64,000 nt of DNA from Halichoerus grypus (taxonomy: Eukaryota; Chordata; Mammalia; Carnivora; Phocidae), in assembly GCF_964656455.1 (NCBI RefSeq), contig NC_135719.1, forward strand, positions 71,226,283 through 71,290,282, given 5' to 3'. The notes beneath the pieces are model-generated. The model had not been told where the DNA came from, ran no database searches, and saw only the letters and a program-made list of their open reading frames with translations. A program made the translations under genes and the position numbers. Shown piece by piece: positions 1 through 10,510 of this stretch. Position 1 is the first letter of the stretch. Each line of letters starts with the position of its first letter.

Positions 1-529
1 CATGTATATGTATGGATGGCTAGAGGCAATGCACTTTTGAAATGACATGTTTTGTGGGTCTGTTTTACCGTCCCAGTTAAACCATAAGCTCTTCAGGGTG
101 GGGACTATGTGGATTCCACACATTTCTCCCAGCTCATATTCAGTTGCCATTGCCCAGGGAGGACAGGGCCTTGCATGTGGCCTTGGGAACCTCTTTGGCT
201 CCAGTTACCTTGTCTTCTGCCTCTAATAGATGGCCAGCAGAGGAGGAGAGAGATACAGGTGACACGGGGGGCCAACAGCCCCCAGAGGTAGGGGACCTCA
301 GTACACGGAAGAGTGTTTATGATAATAATTTATAGAGATGGTAGCTCCTTCTCCTCTCTCTCCTAGTCTCTGTCCATCATCCACCTTCTCCTCTTTTACT
401 CTCCAGCTCCCCTGGCTGCATGGTCAAGTCCTCAGTGACACCTGAACCCTTCATTACACATTCCACACTAGTTGTGGCTTTTTAGTAAATAAAAAGGGCT
501 GTGATAAGGCATCTGGCACTTGGTTTTGT
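1..529. other. no feature recognised
   Basis: This is AT/GC-mixed, apparently unique flanking DNA. Open frames are short and unconvincing. Confidence 0.5.
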
Positions 530-769
530 TACTGCTCTTGACAAGCTGCAGTGTTTGGGCAAAGGCCTTCCAGGCTCAAGCCAGGGAAGAGTAAGCACAG
601 CCCAGATCTGGCATGCAAGGATAGACAATGGCCTTGAGGCCACGAAAAAGGAAAGTAGGAGTTGCTCTGGAGAGAAGGTACAAAATAAAATAAGATAGTC
701 AGGGAAGGTCCCCTAAGAAAGTGACATTTCAGTAAAGACATAAAGGTTGTGAGGAAATAAGCCATGTGG

Positions 770-1496
770 ATAGCTGTCTCCCATTTTGCTATGAATTTTT
801 ACTGGTCCCATATGTTCATTGTTTCTTTGTTCCTCCTTTTATGCTTGCTTCTGGATTGATTACTTGGTAGTATCCCATTTTGTTGCTTCTTTCACTTTGT
901 AGCTAGATGTCTGTTTTATCTTTAATGATTGCTCTATGGATTACGATGTGCATCTTTAACTTCGTACAGTCTACTTTGGATCTACATTATATCACTTCAC
1001 AAATAATGTGAGAAACTTATACTTCCATTCACCCTTTCCCATCCTTTGTCTATTACTATCATCTACTTTACTTCTGTGCATATTAAAAAAACTCCATAAT
1101 ACATGGTCATTACTTAGGTTTAAATACTCAGTTGTCAGGGCGCCTGGGTGGCTCAGTCGTTAAGCGTCTGCCTTTGGCTTAGGCCATGAGCCCAGGGTCC
1201 TGGGATCGAGCCCCGCATTGGGCTCTCTGCTCGGCGGGAAGCCTGCTTCTCCCTCTCCCACTCCCCCTGCTTGTGTTCCCTCTCTCGCTGTGTCTCTCTC
1301 TGTCAAAATAAATAAATAAAATCTTTAAAAAAAAGATTTAAAAATTGTCTTCTTAAATAAAGAAAATAATCTTTTCTATTTACCCACATATTTACCATTT
1401 CCAGTGCTTGTCATTCCTTCTGGTAGTTCTAAGTTTCCATCTGAGATCATTTCTCTTCAGCCTGAAGAATTTCCTTTAGTTTTTCTTGAAGTACAG
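770..1496. repeat. old L1-type fragment, split by a SINE
   Basis: Segments such as ATATTTACCATTTCCAGTGC and CTGAAGAATTTCCTTTAG match a degraded L1M-type stretch I recognise. A Can-SINE interrupts it at 1138-1334. Orientation and subfamily are not resolved. Confidence 0.45.
1138..1334 (+). repeat. Can-SINE (tRNA-derived SINE)
   Basis: It has a full head (GGGCGCCTGGGTGGCTCAG), a CT-rich middle ending TCTCTCTCTGTC and an AAATAAATAAAATC tail with poly(A). It inserted into an L1-like fragment. Target-site duplications are not clear. Confidence 0.95.
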
Positions 1497-2144
1497 GGTA
1501 GAAAACAGCAAGGAGGCTGATTTGGCTGGAGCAGAGTGAAAGAGGAGAGGAGGAGGAGATAGAATCTATGGGTAATCAGGAGTCAATTAGGCTCACTCTT
1601 GTAGGCCACTGCAGACTTTGGCTTTTAATTTGAGTGAGATGGGAAACAATTGGCTGGTTCTGAGCAGGGGAATGACACTATCTGGTCTGGGCGTTAATAG
1701 GATCGCTCTGGCTGCTGGGATGAGAAGAGACTATAAGGGACAAGAGACGCAACAGGGAGGCCGGTTTTTGCAACAATCCAGGCAAGGGATAATGGTGGCT
1801 TGGGGGGTGGCAGTGACGTAGTGAGAAGTGCCAAAATCTGGATACATTTTGAAGGCACAGCCAACGGGGTTTATGGACAGATTGGATGTGAAATTTGAGA
1901 AAAAGAGGAGTTGAGGATGACCCAAAAGTTTTGGCCTGAGAGACCAGAAGGATGGAGTGGCTGGTTGCAATGGGGAAGATTGAGGTGGAGCAGACTTGTG
2001 GGAAGTGTACCCTTTAGTCATCCAAACAGAGATGCTGAGTAGGCCTTTGGTCTGCAGTTCAGGGAAGAGAAATGGGCTGGGCTCATATATATATTTTTTT
2101 TTTTGGGGGGAGGTATAAGTGAATGAGTAAATGTGACACATCTT

Positions 2145-2770
2145 TGTTTCAACATAATAATAGCTAATGTTTATTGAGTGCTTACTCTGCCAGGCATTGG
2201 ACATTATTCTTACATTCTTACTCATTCAATCCTCACAACAACCCTAATAGTTAGGTTCTATTATTATCATCCACAAAAGGGGGTGTATTAGTCAGTCTGC
2301 TAGGGCTGCTTTACAAAAGGGCTTAGACAACAGAAACTTCTTTTCTCATGCTTTTGGAGGTTGGAAGTCCAAGACCGAGGTGACAGTCAGGGAACTCACT
2401 GGCTGTCAGTTTGGTTCCTCCTGAGGCCTCTCGCCTTGGCTTGCAGATGGCTTTTTCTTTGTACACATACATCCCCAGTGTCTTACGTATGTCTTAATCC
2501 CCCTCTTTTTATAAGGACACCAGTCAGGTGGGATTAGAGACCACCCATATGACCTCATCTTAATTTAATTACCTCTTTCTACATACAGTCATATTCTGGG
2601 GTGCTGGGAGTTAGGGCCTCGACATAGGAATTTTGGGGTGGAAACAAGTCAGTTCATAACAGGAGGTATAGAGAGATTAGGCAATGTTTACAAGGTCATG
2701 CAGCTAGTAAATGTTGGAACTAGGATTTGAATTCAGCAGGTCTGAGTCATAGCCTACTTTCTCAACACAG
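2145..2770 (-). repeat. MIR element interrupted by a MaLR-like LTR
   Basis: The left part (about 2145-2282) reads as MIR in reverse: TTTATTGAGTGCTTACTCTG, then CAATCCTCACAACAACCC. The right part (about 2663-2770) continues it: AAGGTCATGCAGCTAGTAAA and GGATTTGAATTCAGCAGG. A 380-base LTR-like element sits between them, so the LTR is the younger. Confidence 0.65.
2284..2662. repeat. MaLR/LTR-like solo element
   Basis: The sequence begins GTGTATTAGTCAGTCTGCTAG and ends CAGTTCATAACAGG. Internal landmarks are ACAGAAACTTCTTTTCTC, TATAAGGACACCAGTCAGG and CATATGACCTCATCTTAA. I recognise this as an old, very common mammalian LTR-type repeat; the exact subfamily is not certain. It has no coding capacity. 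Confidence 0.5.
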
Positions 2771-2844
2771 TCTAAATAGTCTCCTGAGCAAAGCTATTCA
2801 TACCTTGTTATAGTTTATTCTTCGCTTGTAATAGCATACTCTAC

Positions 2845-3165
2845 GCTTTCCCAATCCTTTATCTGAACCCTCGGAGCCAGATACTACGGGTCACATGCCA
2901 TGTATTTAGCTACCACCTTCAGTAGGATCTGGGCCAGCACTCCATAAGTAAATACTGATTTGGCAGAAAAATGTAGTGATAACCACCCAAAATGAGAGAA
3001 ATCATGAATAGCTTCACATCATTTTAATAGGCTTTGATGCCTAATACGTTACACATGTGGCGATTTTAGTTTTTGTTTTGTTTTTTGTTCTTAGGTTTTG
3101 TTTTTGTTTTTGTTTTTTAGATTTTGGAGCTTTGGGATTTCAGATAAGAGATTATGGACATGCAC
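2845..3165. repeat. old DNA-transposon-like element with inverted ends
   Basis: TTATCTGAA at 2859-2867 and TTCAGATAA at 3139-3147 are perfect 9-base inverted copies. The right end text (TTTTGGAGCTTTGGGATTTCAG) resembles a common old repeat end. A (TTTTG)n-like stretch at 3069-3117 interrupts it. Family not named. Confidence 0.4.
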
Positions 3166-5284
3166 CTAGAATTCTCTTCATTGTGGCTCTAACTGTCCTC
3201 CTTAGGTTTTATACTCTATTCACCAGTTGTACTTAATCACTCAGGAGCCACACTCCACTGAAGCAGTCTTTCCCACAATGGCCAACTAAACATGTGCTGT
3301 GTGAAGCCCCTTGCAGGAGAGGGGGATGGAGGGCAGTAAAGAAGGAGGTTGGGGCCCATGGCTTTGATCACAGGAGGAAAAGCCCATTGGTCCTTGGGAA
3401 GAGGTTGTGGCTGAATGTTACCCCAGAGAAGCTGGAGCACCTCCTATAGGGGAGGCCACAGCCCCTTTCTCCAATCAATAGCTGATTGTAACAGGGCCTT
3501 CTGGTTACCCCAAAAGGATTCCAACTGTGGACCTGCAGGCCTCAGGGCAAACTGTGGGAACCCAGAGGGAGAAGGACACTTTCCATAGCATTCCATATTG
3601 GCAGCTGCCCTCTTGGCCCAAGTGTGGACAATCCTGTGAAGAGAGAAGACCCCTACAGCAATGCCATGTGGGTGGCGCTGGCCTGAGGATCACATAGGAT
3701 CTAGAGACCTTGCCCACAGGGCTCTGCCCTGGGGACACCAGGTAACTCAAAGGTTTAAAGGCACTGAGCTCCTTGAAAGTGAAATTTGGGCCCAGAGTTC
3801 AGAGCAGTCTAGACTTTCCTGTAACCCGGGGGAAGCACAGGCCCAGCTGTGGATACTGCCCTATGTGGTGTCCCCTCCCACTTCCTCCAGGCACTGCCTG
3901 GCTTCTGGGGCAGAGTTTTGAGTGACAGCCTATTAGATGCAGAGAGCCAGTAGAAATGCAGACTTTAGAACAATCTGTCTGGCTTTTCCAGGAGCCAGAC
4001 TGCTCAGCAATGGCCAGAGAAGAAAGGGCTCTGCAGGTCTGGGAGGACAGTGTGAAACTTCAAAGGGTGTGCTGTAAAGGCTGGTGTCCTAGATCAGGGC
4101 CAGATTCTCCCACACTCCCAAGTCTGCGCCTCTGCCTGCCTCCCTGGAGATTTCCTTACAAGGCTCCATGCTGCCGGCATGCTCCTGCATGTCTGCCCCA
4201 CTGTGGCTGCCCTGAAGATTCTCCTGGGGGGTGGCCACTGCCTACGGGGTGCCCCCTCTTCCCACACTGGCAAGCTCTCTGCAGCCTGAGGACCTTATGG
4301 GGCTCAGGCCTGCCTTAACTCTGGCTCTCAGGAGGGAGTCACTGAGCCACGGCTTCCCCTGGATCTGAAGGGAGAAGAAGGAAGGGCAGTTGGATCTGGA
4401 TCTGGAGGGGAGAAGAGGGGAGAAAGTTGGGAGAGCAGAGATCAAGGACACTAGGTCTCTGTTGCACTGGGCTTCTGGTCTTCCCCGGAGCAGAGCCAGC
4501 AGCATGGTCTGCCCTGTGGTCATGTCACCTGTTTCCCACAGGCCAGTTTTTAATATTGGGGTTGATTGCAATCACCACTGGGCACCGTAATTAATTCATT
4601 GAGTATGTTTGCTTCTATGTGTATGCAAATGTATGCAAGTAGATTTGTGGGAATCCCAAGAGTCCTGGTGTTATTTTTGTTCAGATTCCCAGGCTGGGAA
4701 TGTGGGGTTCATGTGGGTATTCGTGTGGGCTGGGGACATTTAAAAGATGGGACCATTTCCTTTTTTAAAGAAAACAGCTCATTTTCCCTCTACTTCCTTT
4801 TCTTCTTTCTTTTAGAAATTCAGCCCTAGACTCCGTGAGAGAATGGAGAAATGTGAACCCAAACCCAAAAATGAAAGCCCAGAAGAAAGGCCCAACCCCT
4901 CATGGGAATGGGTCCAGCCTGCGAGGCACTGTCTCCCCCGTGAAGAAACAGGATCACAAGACTGTCATATTATTTTTTACATTAATAATTCTAGAATTCA
5001 AATAAACTTTATGTTCTGTTACTTGAAGTTCTAAGTTATGTACTGGGAATGTAGATTATAATTGAAAGCGGGTTAAACCACAAGTTTGCTGCAGCCCCAG
5101 CTGGGGAATTATCAGAGAAATATTTAACATGTAAATCTTACTCTGTTCTTAATTAGTAATAGCTCTGGAAGACACAGACACTGAGTCACAGGGACACTGG
5201 TGGTTCTCGGGGGGGTCACAGAGGAGACTCGGACAGCTGACCGATTATGCCCCTGTCACCCCTTCCCTTTTCTGGGAAAAGGAA
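3166..5284. other. no gene recognised; apparently unique DNA
   Basis: Many short overlapping open frames on both strands come from moderate GC content. None has recognisable protein features, and codon-like conservation cannot be judged from one sequence. Confidence 0.5.
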
Positions 5285-5470
5285 GGGAAACAAACATTTC
5301 CTGAGCATCTATGTGGTTGGCAACATGCTAAGGACTTGCATGTTTGTCATCTTGTTTAATCCCCATTTTTTATAAACAGATGAAGAAACTGGGACTCTAA
5401 CAAGTTAAGTAATTTACAAGGGGCACAGCAGGATTTCTGTGTCTAAGGATTCCAAACCTCACCCTTCTTT
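5285..5470 (-). repeat. MIR element
   Basis: Reverse MIR text: TTCCTGAGCATCTATGTGG, then GATGAAGAAACTGGGACTC and a TTAAGTAATTTACAAGGGG run. Confidence 0.65.
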
Positions 5471-5689
5471 CACTACTAGCTACTTCCCTAAAACAGCCTA
5501 TGGCAAAGGAAGCTTCTGCTTTACCAGCAAGCCCAACTAAGGAGCCTGGTGGCTATTCTCCCTAACTGCAGGCAAGGTTAGAGGTGAAAATCTATTGCTT
5601 CCGGAGGCCTCATTTTTACAACCACTTATATAGGATGGCGCATAGGCCCTAGGTTACCCTGGCTTCCATTTTACTTCCATATTTTGTTA

Positions 5690-5738
5690 AACTGCTGGAT
5701 CAAGGACCACACTTTGAAAACCACTCTTCTAGAGAGAG
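5690..5738 (+). repeat. MER5A-like fragment
   Basis: CAAGGACCACACTTTGAAAA matches the terminal part of the MER5A hAT element. Confidence 0.5.
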
Positions 5739-5774
5739 TCTTAAGGCAAAAGCAACCGTTAATAATAACTACTA

Positions 5775-5969
5775 CCGGGACACCTGGGTGGCTCAGTTGT
5801 TAAACGTCTGCCTTCGGCTCAGGTCATGGTCCCAGGGTCCTGGGATCGAGCCCCACATCGGGCTCCTTGCTCTGCGGGAAGCCTGCTTCTCCCTCTCCCA
5901 CTCCTTCTGCTTGTGTTCCTGCTCTCGCTGTGTCTCTCTGTCAAATAAATAAATAAAATCTTAAAAAAT
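5775..5969 (+). repeat. Can-SINE with 14-bp target duplication
   Basis: Full-length + copy flanked by perfect duplicates AATAATAACTACTA at 5761-5774 and 5970-5983. It landed at the edge of a MIR. Confidence 0.97.
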
Positions 5970-5974
5970 AATAA

Positions 5975-6125
5975 TAACTACTAGCATTTATCAAGTACTT
6001 ACTATGTGTCGGGCACTTTGGTGTCAAGCATTTATATGCTACAGTTTCATTTATTCCCATACTAATCTTATTCTGTATGATAAGACTTTTAGGTAAATTA
6101 TATGCTGTTTTTATAATGCTACAGT
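5975..6125 (-). repeat. MIR element
   Basis: TTTATCAAGTACTTACTATG followed by GTCGGGCACTTTGG is the reverse MIR core. The copy is weakly conserved on its right. Confidence 0.55.
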
Positions 6126-6217
6126 TATTTTGTATGTGCTAGGTTTGATTCCCCAACTAGAACATGCACATTCTGAAAATTTGGCCAATGTTTTTTCATT
6201 CTTTTTTTAAACATATA

Positions 6218-6422
6218 TTTTTTTAAGATTTTATTTATTTATTTGAGAGAGAAAGAGACAGAGAAAGAGAGAACGTGCATGAGTCGGAGGGAGGGGCAGA
6301 GGGAGAAGCTGACTTCCTGCAGAGCAGGGAGCCCTACTAGGGGTTCCATCCCAGGACCCTGAGATCATGACCTGAGCCAAAGGCAGATAGATGCTCAACC
6401 AACTGAGCTACCCAGGCACCCC
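6218..6422 (-). repeat. Can-SINE
   Basis: Reverse copy: AAGATTTTATTTATTTATTT start, GAGATCATGACCTGAGCC, and a terminal ACTGAGCTACCCAGGCACCCC. Flanks share an imperfect T-rich duplicate (GTTTTTTCATTCTTTTT and GTTTTTTTCACTCTTTTT). Confidence 0.93.
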
Positions 6423-6489
6423 TGTTTTTTTCACTCTTTTTCTGGACCTTCTTTCTTATCCTGTGGTTGTCACACAGTGCTGAACACAT

Positions 6490-6745
6490 AGTAATAGTTA
6501 TGATTTGTTGAGCATCTACTATGTATCAAAGCACTCTACTAGGTGATTTTTATAGTTTATCGCAATTTCTACTCCCCAAAAACCACATGAAGAGGGTACT
6601 ATAATTATTTCCACTGGACAGATACTCTAAGTAAGTTCAGAGAAATTAATTTACTATTCCCAAATCACCAGTAGGTGCCAATGCTGGGATTTGAATCCCC
6701 ATTTGTCTGAGTCCGAAACCCAGTTCTTATCCTGTTATTCTGGCT
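6490..6745 (-). repeat. MIR element
   Basis: Reverse MIR: GTTGAGCATCTACTATGTAT, GAGGGTACTATAATTATTTC and GGGATTTGAATCCCC. Confidence 0.65.
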
Positions 6746-8324
6746 TCTTAACTGATTCACAGCATTATGTCTGGCCATCTAATTAAATCCCCAAGAAGCG
6801 CTGGCTCCTTTTTCAATGCCCCCTGGGTGTGAATGGAGCTGAGAGGTGTTTGCAGGGGTGTGGGGGAGGTATCTTGATGACTTGGGGATGCTGGCTAGAA
6901 TGGAGGGAAGGGTGCTAACCAAGACCCCTTGGCCTCCGCAGCTTTTATTTCCCCGAACCACAATACCTGGCACATAGTTGATGCACAATAAATATTAATT
7001 TAATTTAATTTGTTATTTAAAAATAATTTATTTTGCTATTTAATATATAAATAACACTGATTCCCTGTACCTTATAGCACTGGGTCATATACTGTTTTGC
7101 ATTATTGTCCTCTATTCCTTCTTCTGTGTTAATTGTACCTCCTCAAAAGACTACAAAACAACAAAAGATCAGCAAACTGACATTAGGAACACACAAAAAG
7201 GATTATACTAGAAGTCGAATTTGTCCCAAGATTGCAAGATTGATTCAGCATATACAATCAATGAATATAATACATTTGCAATAAAATAAAGGACGAAATC
7301 ATATAATCATCTCAATAGAGACACAAAAAAAAGCCTTTGACAAAATCCAACATGTTTTTATGATAAAAACACTCAATAAACTAGGAATAGAAAGGAACTT
7401 CCTCAACCTGATAAAGGACATCTACAAAAACCCCAGAGCTAATGTCATATTTAGTAGTAAAAGACTGAAAGCTTTTCCCCTGGGATCAGGGGTAAGACAA
7501 GGATGTTCACCTTTGTCACTTCTATGCAACGTTGTACTTGATGTTCATTGTACAGGGCAGTTAGGAAAGAAAAAGAAATAAAAGGTATACAGATTAGAAA
7601 GGAAGAAATAAGACTATGTCTATTTGCAGATGACCTGATTTTGTATATAGAAAAGCCTAATGAAACCTCAAAAAAAAAAAGGGAAAAGAAACCCTAAGAG
7701 ATTAATAAATGAATGCAGCAAGATTGTAGAATACAAGATCAATGTACAAAAATTAATTGTATTTCAGTATACAAGCAATGAGAAATTTAAAAATAAAATT
7801 AAGACAACAATTTTATTTGCAGTAGCACCAAAAAGAATAAAATAGGAATAAATTTTGACAGATATGCAAGATGTGTACACTGAAAACTACAAGACATTAT
7901 TGAAAGAAATTAAAGAAGATAATACATGGAAAGACAGCCCATGTTCATGAACTGGAAGACTTGATATTGTTAAGGTGGTAATACTCCCTAATTGATTTAT
8001 AGATTAAATACAATACCAATTATAGTCTCAGCTGGATTTTTTTTTTTCAGTAATTGGCAAATAGATCCTTAAATTCACATGGAAAAGCAAGGAACCAAGA
8101 ATATCCAAATGATCTTGAAAAATAAGAATAAACTCCAAAGAGTCACACTTTCCCATTTCAAAAGTTACTGTACAGCTACAGTTATCAAGACGGTGTGGTA
8201 CTGGCATGAAGGAAAGACCTACAGATGAAAGAAACAGAATTGAGAGTCTGGAAATAAACCCTCAAACATAAGGCCAATTGATTTTCAACAAGTCTGCCAA
8301 GACTATTCAATGGGGGAAAGAATG

Positions 8325-8523
8325 GGGGCGCCTGCGTGGCTCAGCAGTTAAGCGTCTGCCTTCGGCTCAGGTCATGATCCCGGGGTCCTGGGTCCAGTCC
8401 CGCATTGGGCTCCCTGCTCAGCGGGAAGCCTGCTTCTCCCTCTCCCACTCCCTCTGCTTGTGTTCCATCCCTCGCTGTGTCTCTCTCTGTCAAATAAATA
8501 AATAAAATCTTAAAAAAAAAAAA
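8325..8523 (+). repeat. Can-SINE inside L1 (older of a nested pair)
   Basis: Full-length copy. The host L1 target AATGGGGGAAAGAATGG is found left of it (from 8309) and again after the next SINE (from 8728), so that is its target-site duplication. The right duplicate was later split by the SINE at 8532. Confidence 0.95.
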
Positions 8524-8531
8524 ATGGGGGA

Positions 8532-8729
8532 GGGGCGCCTGGGTGGCTCAGTTGGTTAAGCGACTGCCTTCCGCTCGGGTCATGATCCCAGAGTGCTGGG
8601 ATCGAGTCCCACATCGGGCTCCCGGCTCGACGGGGAGCCTGCTTCTCCCTCTGGCCCTATCCCCTCTCATGCTGTTTCTCTCTCTCTCTCTCTCAAATAA
8701 ATAAATAAATAAAATCTTAAAAAAAAAAA
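8532..8729 (+). repeat. Can-SINE inserted into the preceding SINE's tail/TSD
   Basis: Full-length copy with a TTGGTTAAGCGACTGCC variant head and a CT tract of TCTCTCTC only. Its flanks both read poly(A) then TGGGGGA (ending 8531 and continuing at 8730), i.e. it entered the right target duplicate of the SINE at 8325. Confidence 0.95.
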
Positions 8730-9303
8730 TGGGGGAAAGAATGGTCTTTTCAACAAATGGCGCTGGGATCACTGGATATTCACACACAAAAGAACAAATC
8801 TGAACACTTTCTTTATACCATACACAAAAATTAGCTTAAAATGGAGCCTAAATATAAGAGATAAAACTATAAAACTCTTAAAAGAAAACATACGACTGAA
8901 TCTTTGTGACCTTGGGTTAGGTAATGGTTTCTTAGATATGATACTAAAAGCATAAGTGACATAAAAAGAATAGACAAATTTAACTACATAAAAATTAAAA
9001 AACTTCTGTGCTGCAAATGACATCATCAAGACAACACGTAAAAAGACAACTAATAGAATAGAAAGTATTTGCAAATCACATATTTTGATAAAGGACTTGT
9101 ATCCAAAATATATAAAGAATTCTTACAACTCAACAATAAAAAGACATATAACCTAATAGCAAAGTGGGCAAAGGATTTGAATAGACATTTCTCCAAAGAA
9201 GATATGTAAATGACCAATAAAGCCATGAAAATATACTTAACAGCATTTGTCATTAGGTAAATACAAATCAAACACACAACGATTCTTTAAAAGGTTAAAT
9301 ATA

Positions 9304-9509
9304 AGGGTGCCTGGGTGGCTCAGTCGTTAAGCGTCTGCCTTCGGCTCAGGTCATGATCCCAGGGTCCTGGGATCAAGCCCCGCATCGGGCTCCCTGCTCC
9401 GCAGGAAGCCTGCTTCTCCCTCTTCCACTCCCCCTGCTGCGTTCCCTCTCTCGCTGTCTCTCTCTCTGTCAAATAAATAAAATCTTAAAAAAAATAAATA
9501 AATAAAAAT
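9304..9509 (+). repeat. Can-SINE inside L1
   Basis: Full-length copy flanked by perfect 15-bp duplicates AAAAGGTTAAATATA at 9289-9303 and 9510-9524. Confidence 0.97.
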
Positions 9510-9800
9510 AAAAGGTTAAATATAGAGTTACTATTCCACCCAGCAATTCAACTCCTAGGTGTGTTCTCAAAAGCATGGGAAACAAGTGTTTAAACAAAAA
9601 CTTATACACAAATGTTCATAGCAGCACTACTCACAATAGCCCCAAAATGGAAACAACCCAAATGTCCATCAACTAATGAACAGATAAACAAAAGGTGTTA
9701 TATCCATACAATGGAATATTATCCACCCACAAAAAGGAATGTAGTACTAATACATGCTACTACATGGATGAATCTGGAAAATATTAGATGAAAGGAGTCA

Positions 9801-10010
9801 GGGGTGCCTGGGTGGCTCAATCAGTTAAGCATCTGCCTTCAGCTCAGCTCATGGTCCCTGGGTCCTGGGATCGAGCCCCGTGTCAGCCTCCTTGCTCAGC
9901 CGGGAGGGAGCCTGCTTCTCCCTCTCCTCCCCACTCGTGCTCTTTCTCACGATCTCTGTCTTTCTCTCTCAAATAAATAAATAAATAAAATCTTAAAAAT
10001 AAATAAATAA
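9801..10010 (+). repeat. Can-SINE inside L1 (divergent subfamily)
   Basis: Flanked by perfect 13-bp duplicates ATGAAAGGAGTCA at 9788-9800 and 10011-10023. Its CT-rich part differs from the other copies (CTCACGATCTCTGTC). Confidence 0.97.
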
Positions 10011-10216
10011 ATGAAAGGAGTCAGTTACAAAAGAAAATATAATATATGATTCATAGCATGTAAATGAAATGTCCAGAATAGGAAATCTGTTAGAGATAGA
10101 AAGTGGATTGGTGGTACTTGGGCTAGGGAGGGCTTGGGGGGAAATGGAGAGTGACTGCTAAAGGGTATGGGATTTCTTTTTGGGGTGATGAAAATGCTCT
10201 AAAATTGTGATGATGG

Positions 10217-10424
10217 TAGGACACCTGGGTGGCTTAATCGTTAAGCATCTGCTTTCAGCTCAGGTTATGATCCCAGGGTTCTGGGATGGAGCCCCGCATT
10301 GGGCTCCCTGTTCAGCGGGAGGGGTGCTTCTTCCTCTCCCACTCCCCCTGCTTTTGTTCCCTCTCTCACTGTCTCTCTCTCTGTCAAAATAAATAAATAA
10401 AATCTTTAAAAAAGATTAAAAAAT
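10217..10424 (+). repeat. Can-SINE inside L1 3' UTR
   Basis: Flanked by perfect 16-bp duplicates AAAATTGTGATGATGG at 10201-10216 and 10425-10440. Confidence 0.97.
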
Positions 10425-10510
10425 AAAATTGTGATGATGGTTACAAAACTCTGAAAATATTTTAAAAAATGGTAGTTTGTACACTTTAAATGGGTGAATT
10501 TTATGGTAAG

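Larger units (their letters stand above)
530..2080 (+). repeat. old interspersed repeat, split by an L1-like fragment
   Basis: Two pieces (about 660-765 and 1497-2050) resemble consecutive parts of one common, old mammalian repeat. The first piece has GTGACATTTCAGTAAAGACA and GCCATGTGGATAG. The second runs from AGCAAGGAGGCTGATTTGGC through GATCGCTCTGGCTGCTG to TTTTGGCCTGAGAGACC. I recognise the text as repetitive but cannot name the family. The left limit is uncertain. The pieces are separated by an L1-like insertion that itself carries a SINE. Confidence 0.45.
7150..10510 (+). mobile_element. 5'-truncated L1 (ORF2 3' part and 3' UTR), degraded
   Basis: The left part encodes a recognisable stretch of L1 ORF2 reverse transcriptase, open from 7360 to 7581, including the motif GVRQGCSPLS. 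Downstream the text is a typical L1 ORF2 end and 3' UTR: GGTGTGGTACTGGCATGA near 8190, CCAAATGTCCATCAACTAAT near 9660, AATGGAATATTATCCACCC near 9710, and GTACACTTTAAATGGGTGAA near 10480. Frameshifts and stops break it into short frames, so it is inactive. The 5' half of L1 is absent. Five Can-SINEs have inserted into it, at 8325, 8532, 9304, 9801 and 10217, all in the + orientation. Confidence 0.9.

Noticed and set aside
1138..1210. tRNA genes suggested by tRNA-like heads of the SINEs
   Set aside because: The heads carry polymerase III box-like motifs but belong to SINEs; no complete cloverleaf tRNA stands alone.
7360..7581. Reverse-transcriptase-like frame as a gene
   Set aside because: It is a fragment of a decayed L1 ORF2 with downstream stops and SINE insertions, so it is listed as part of a mobile-element remnant.
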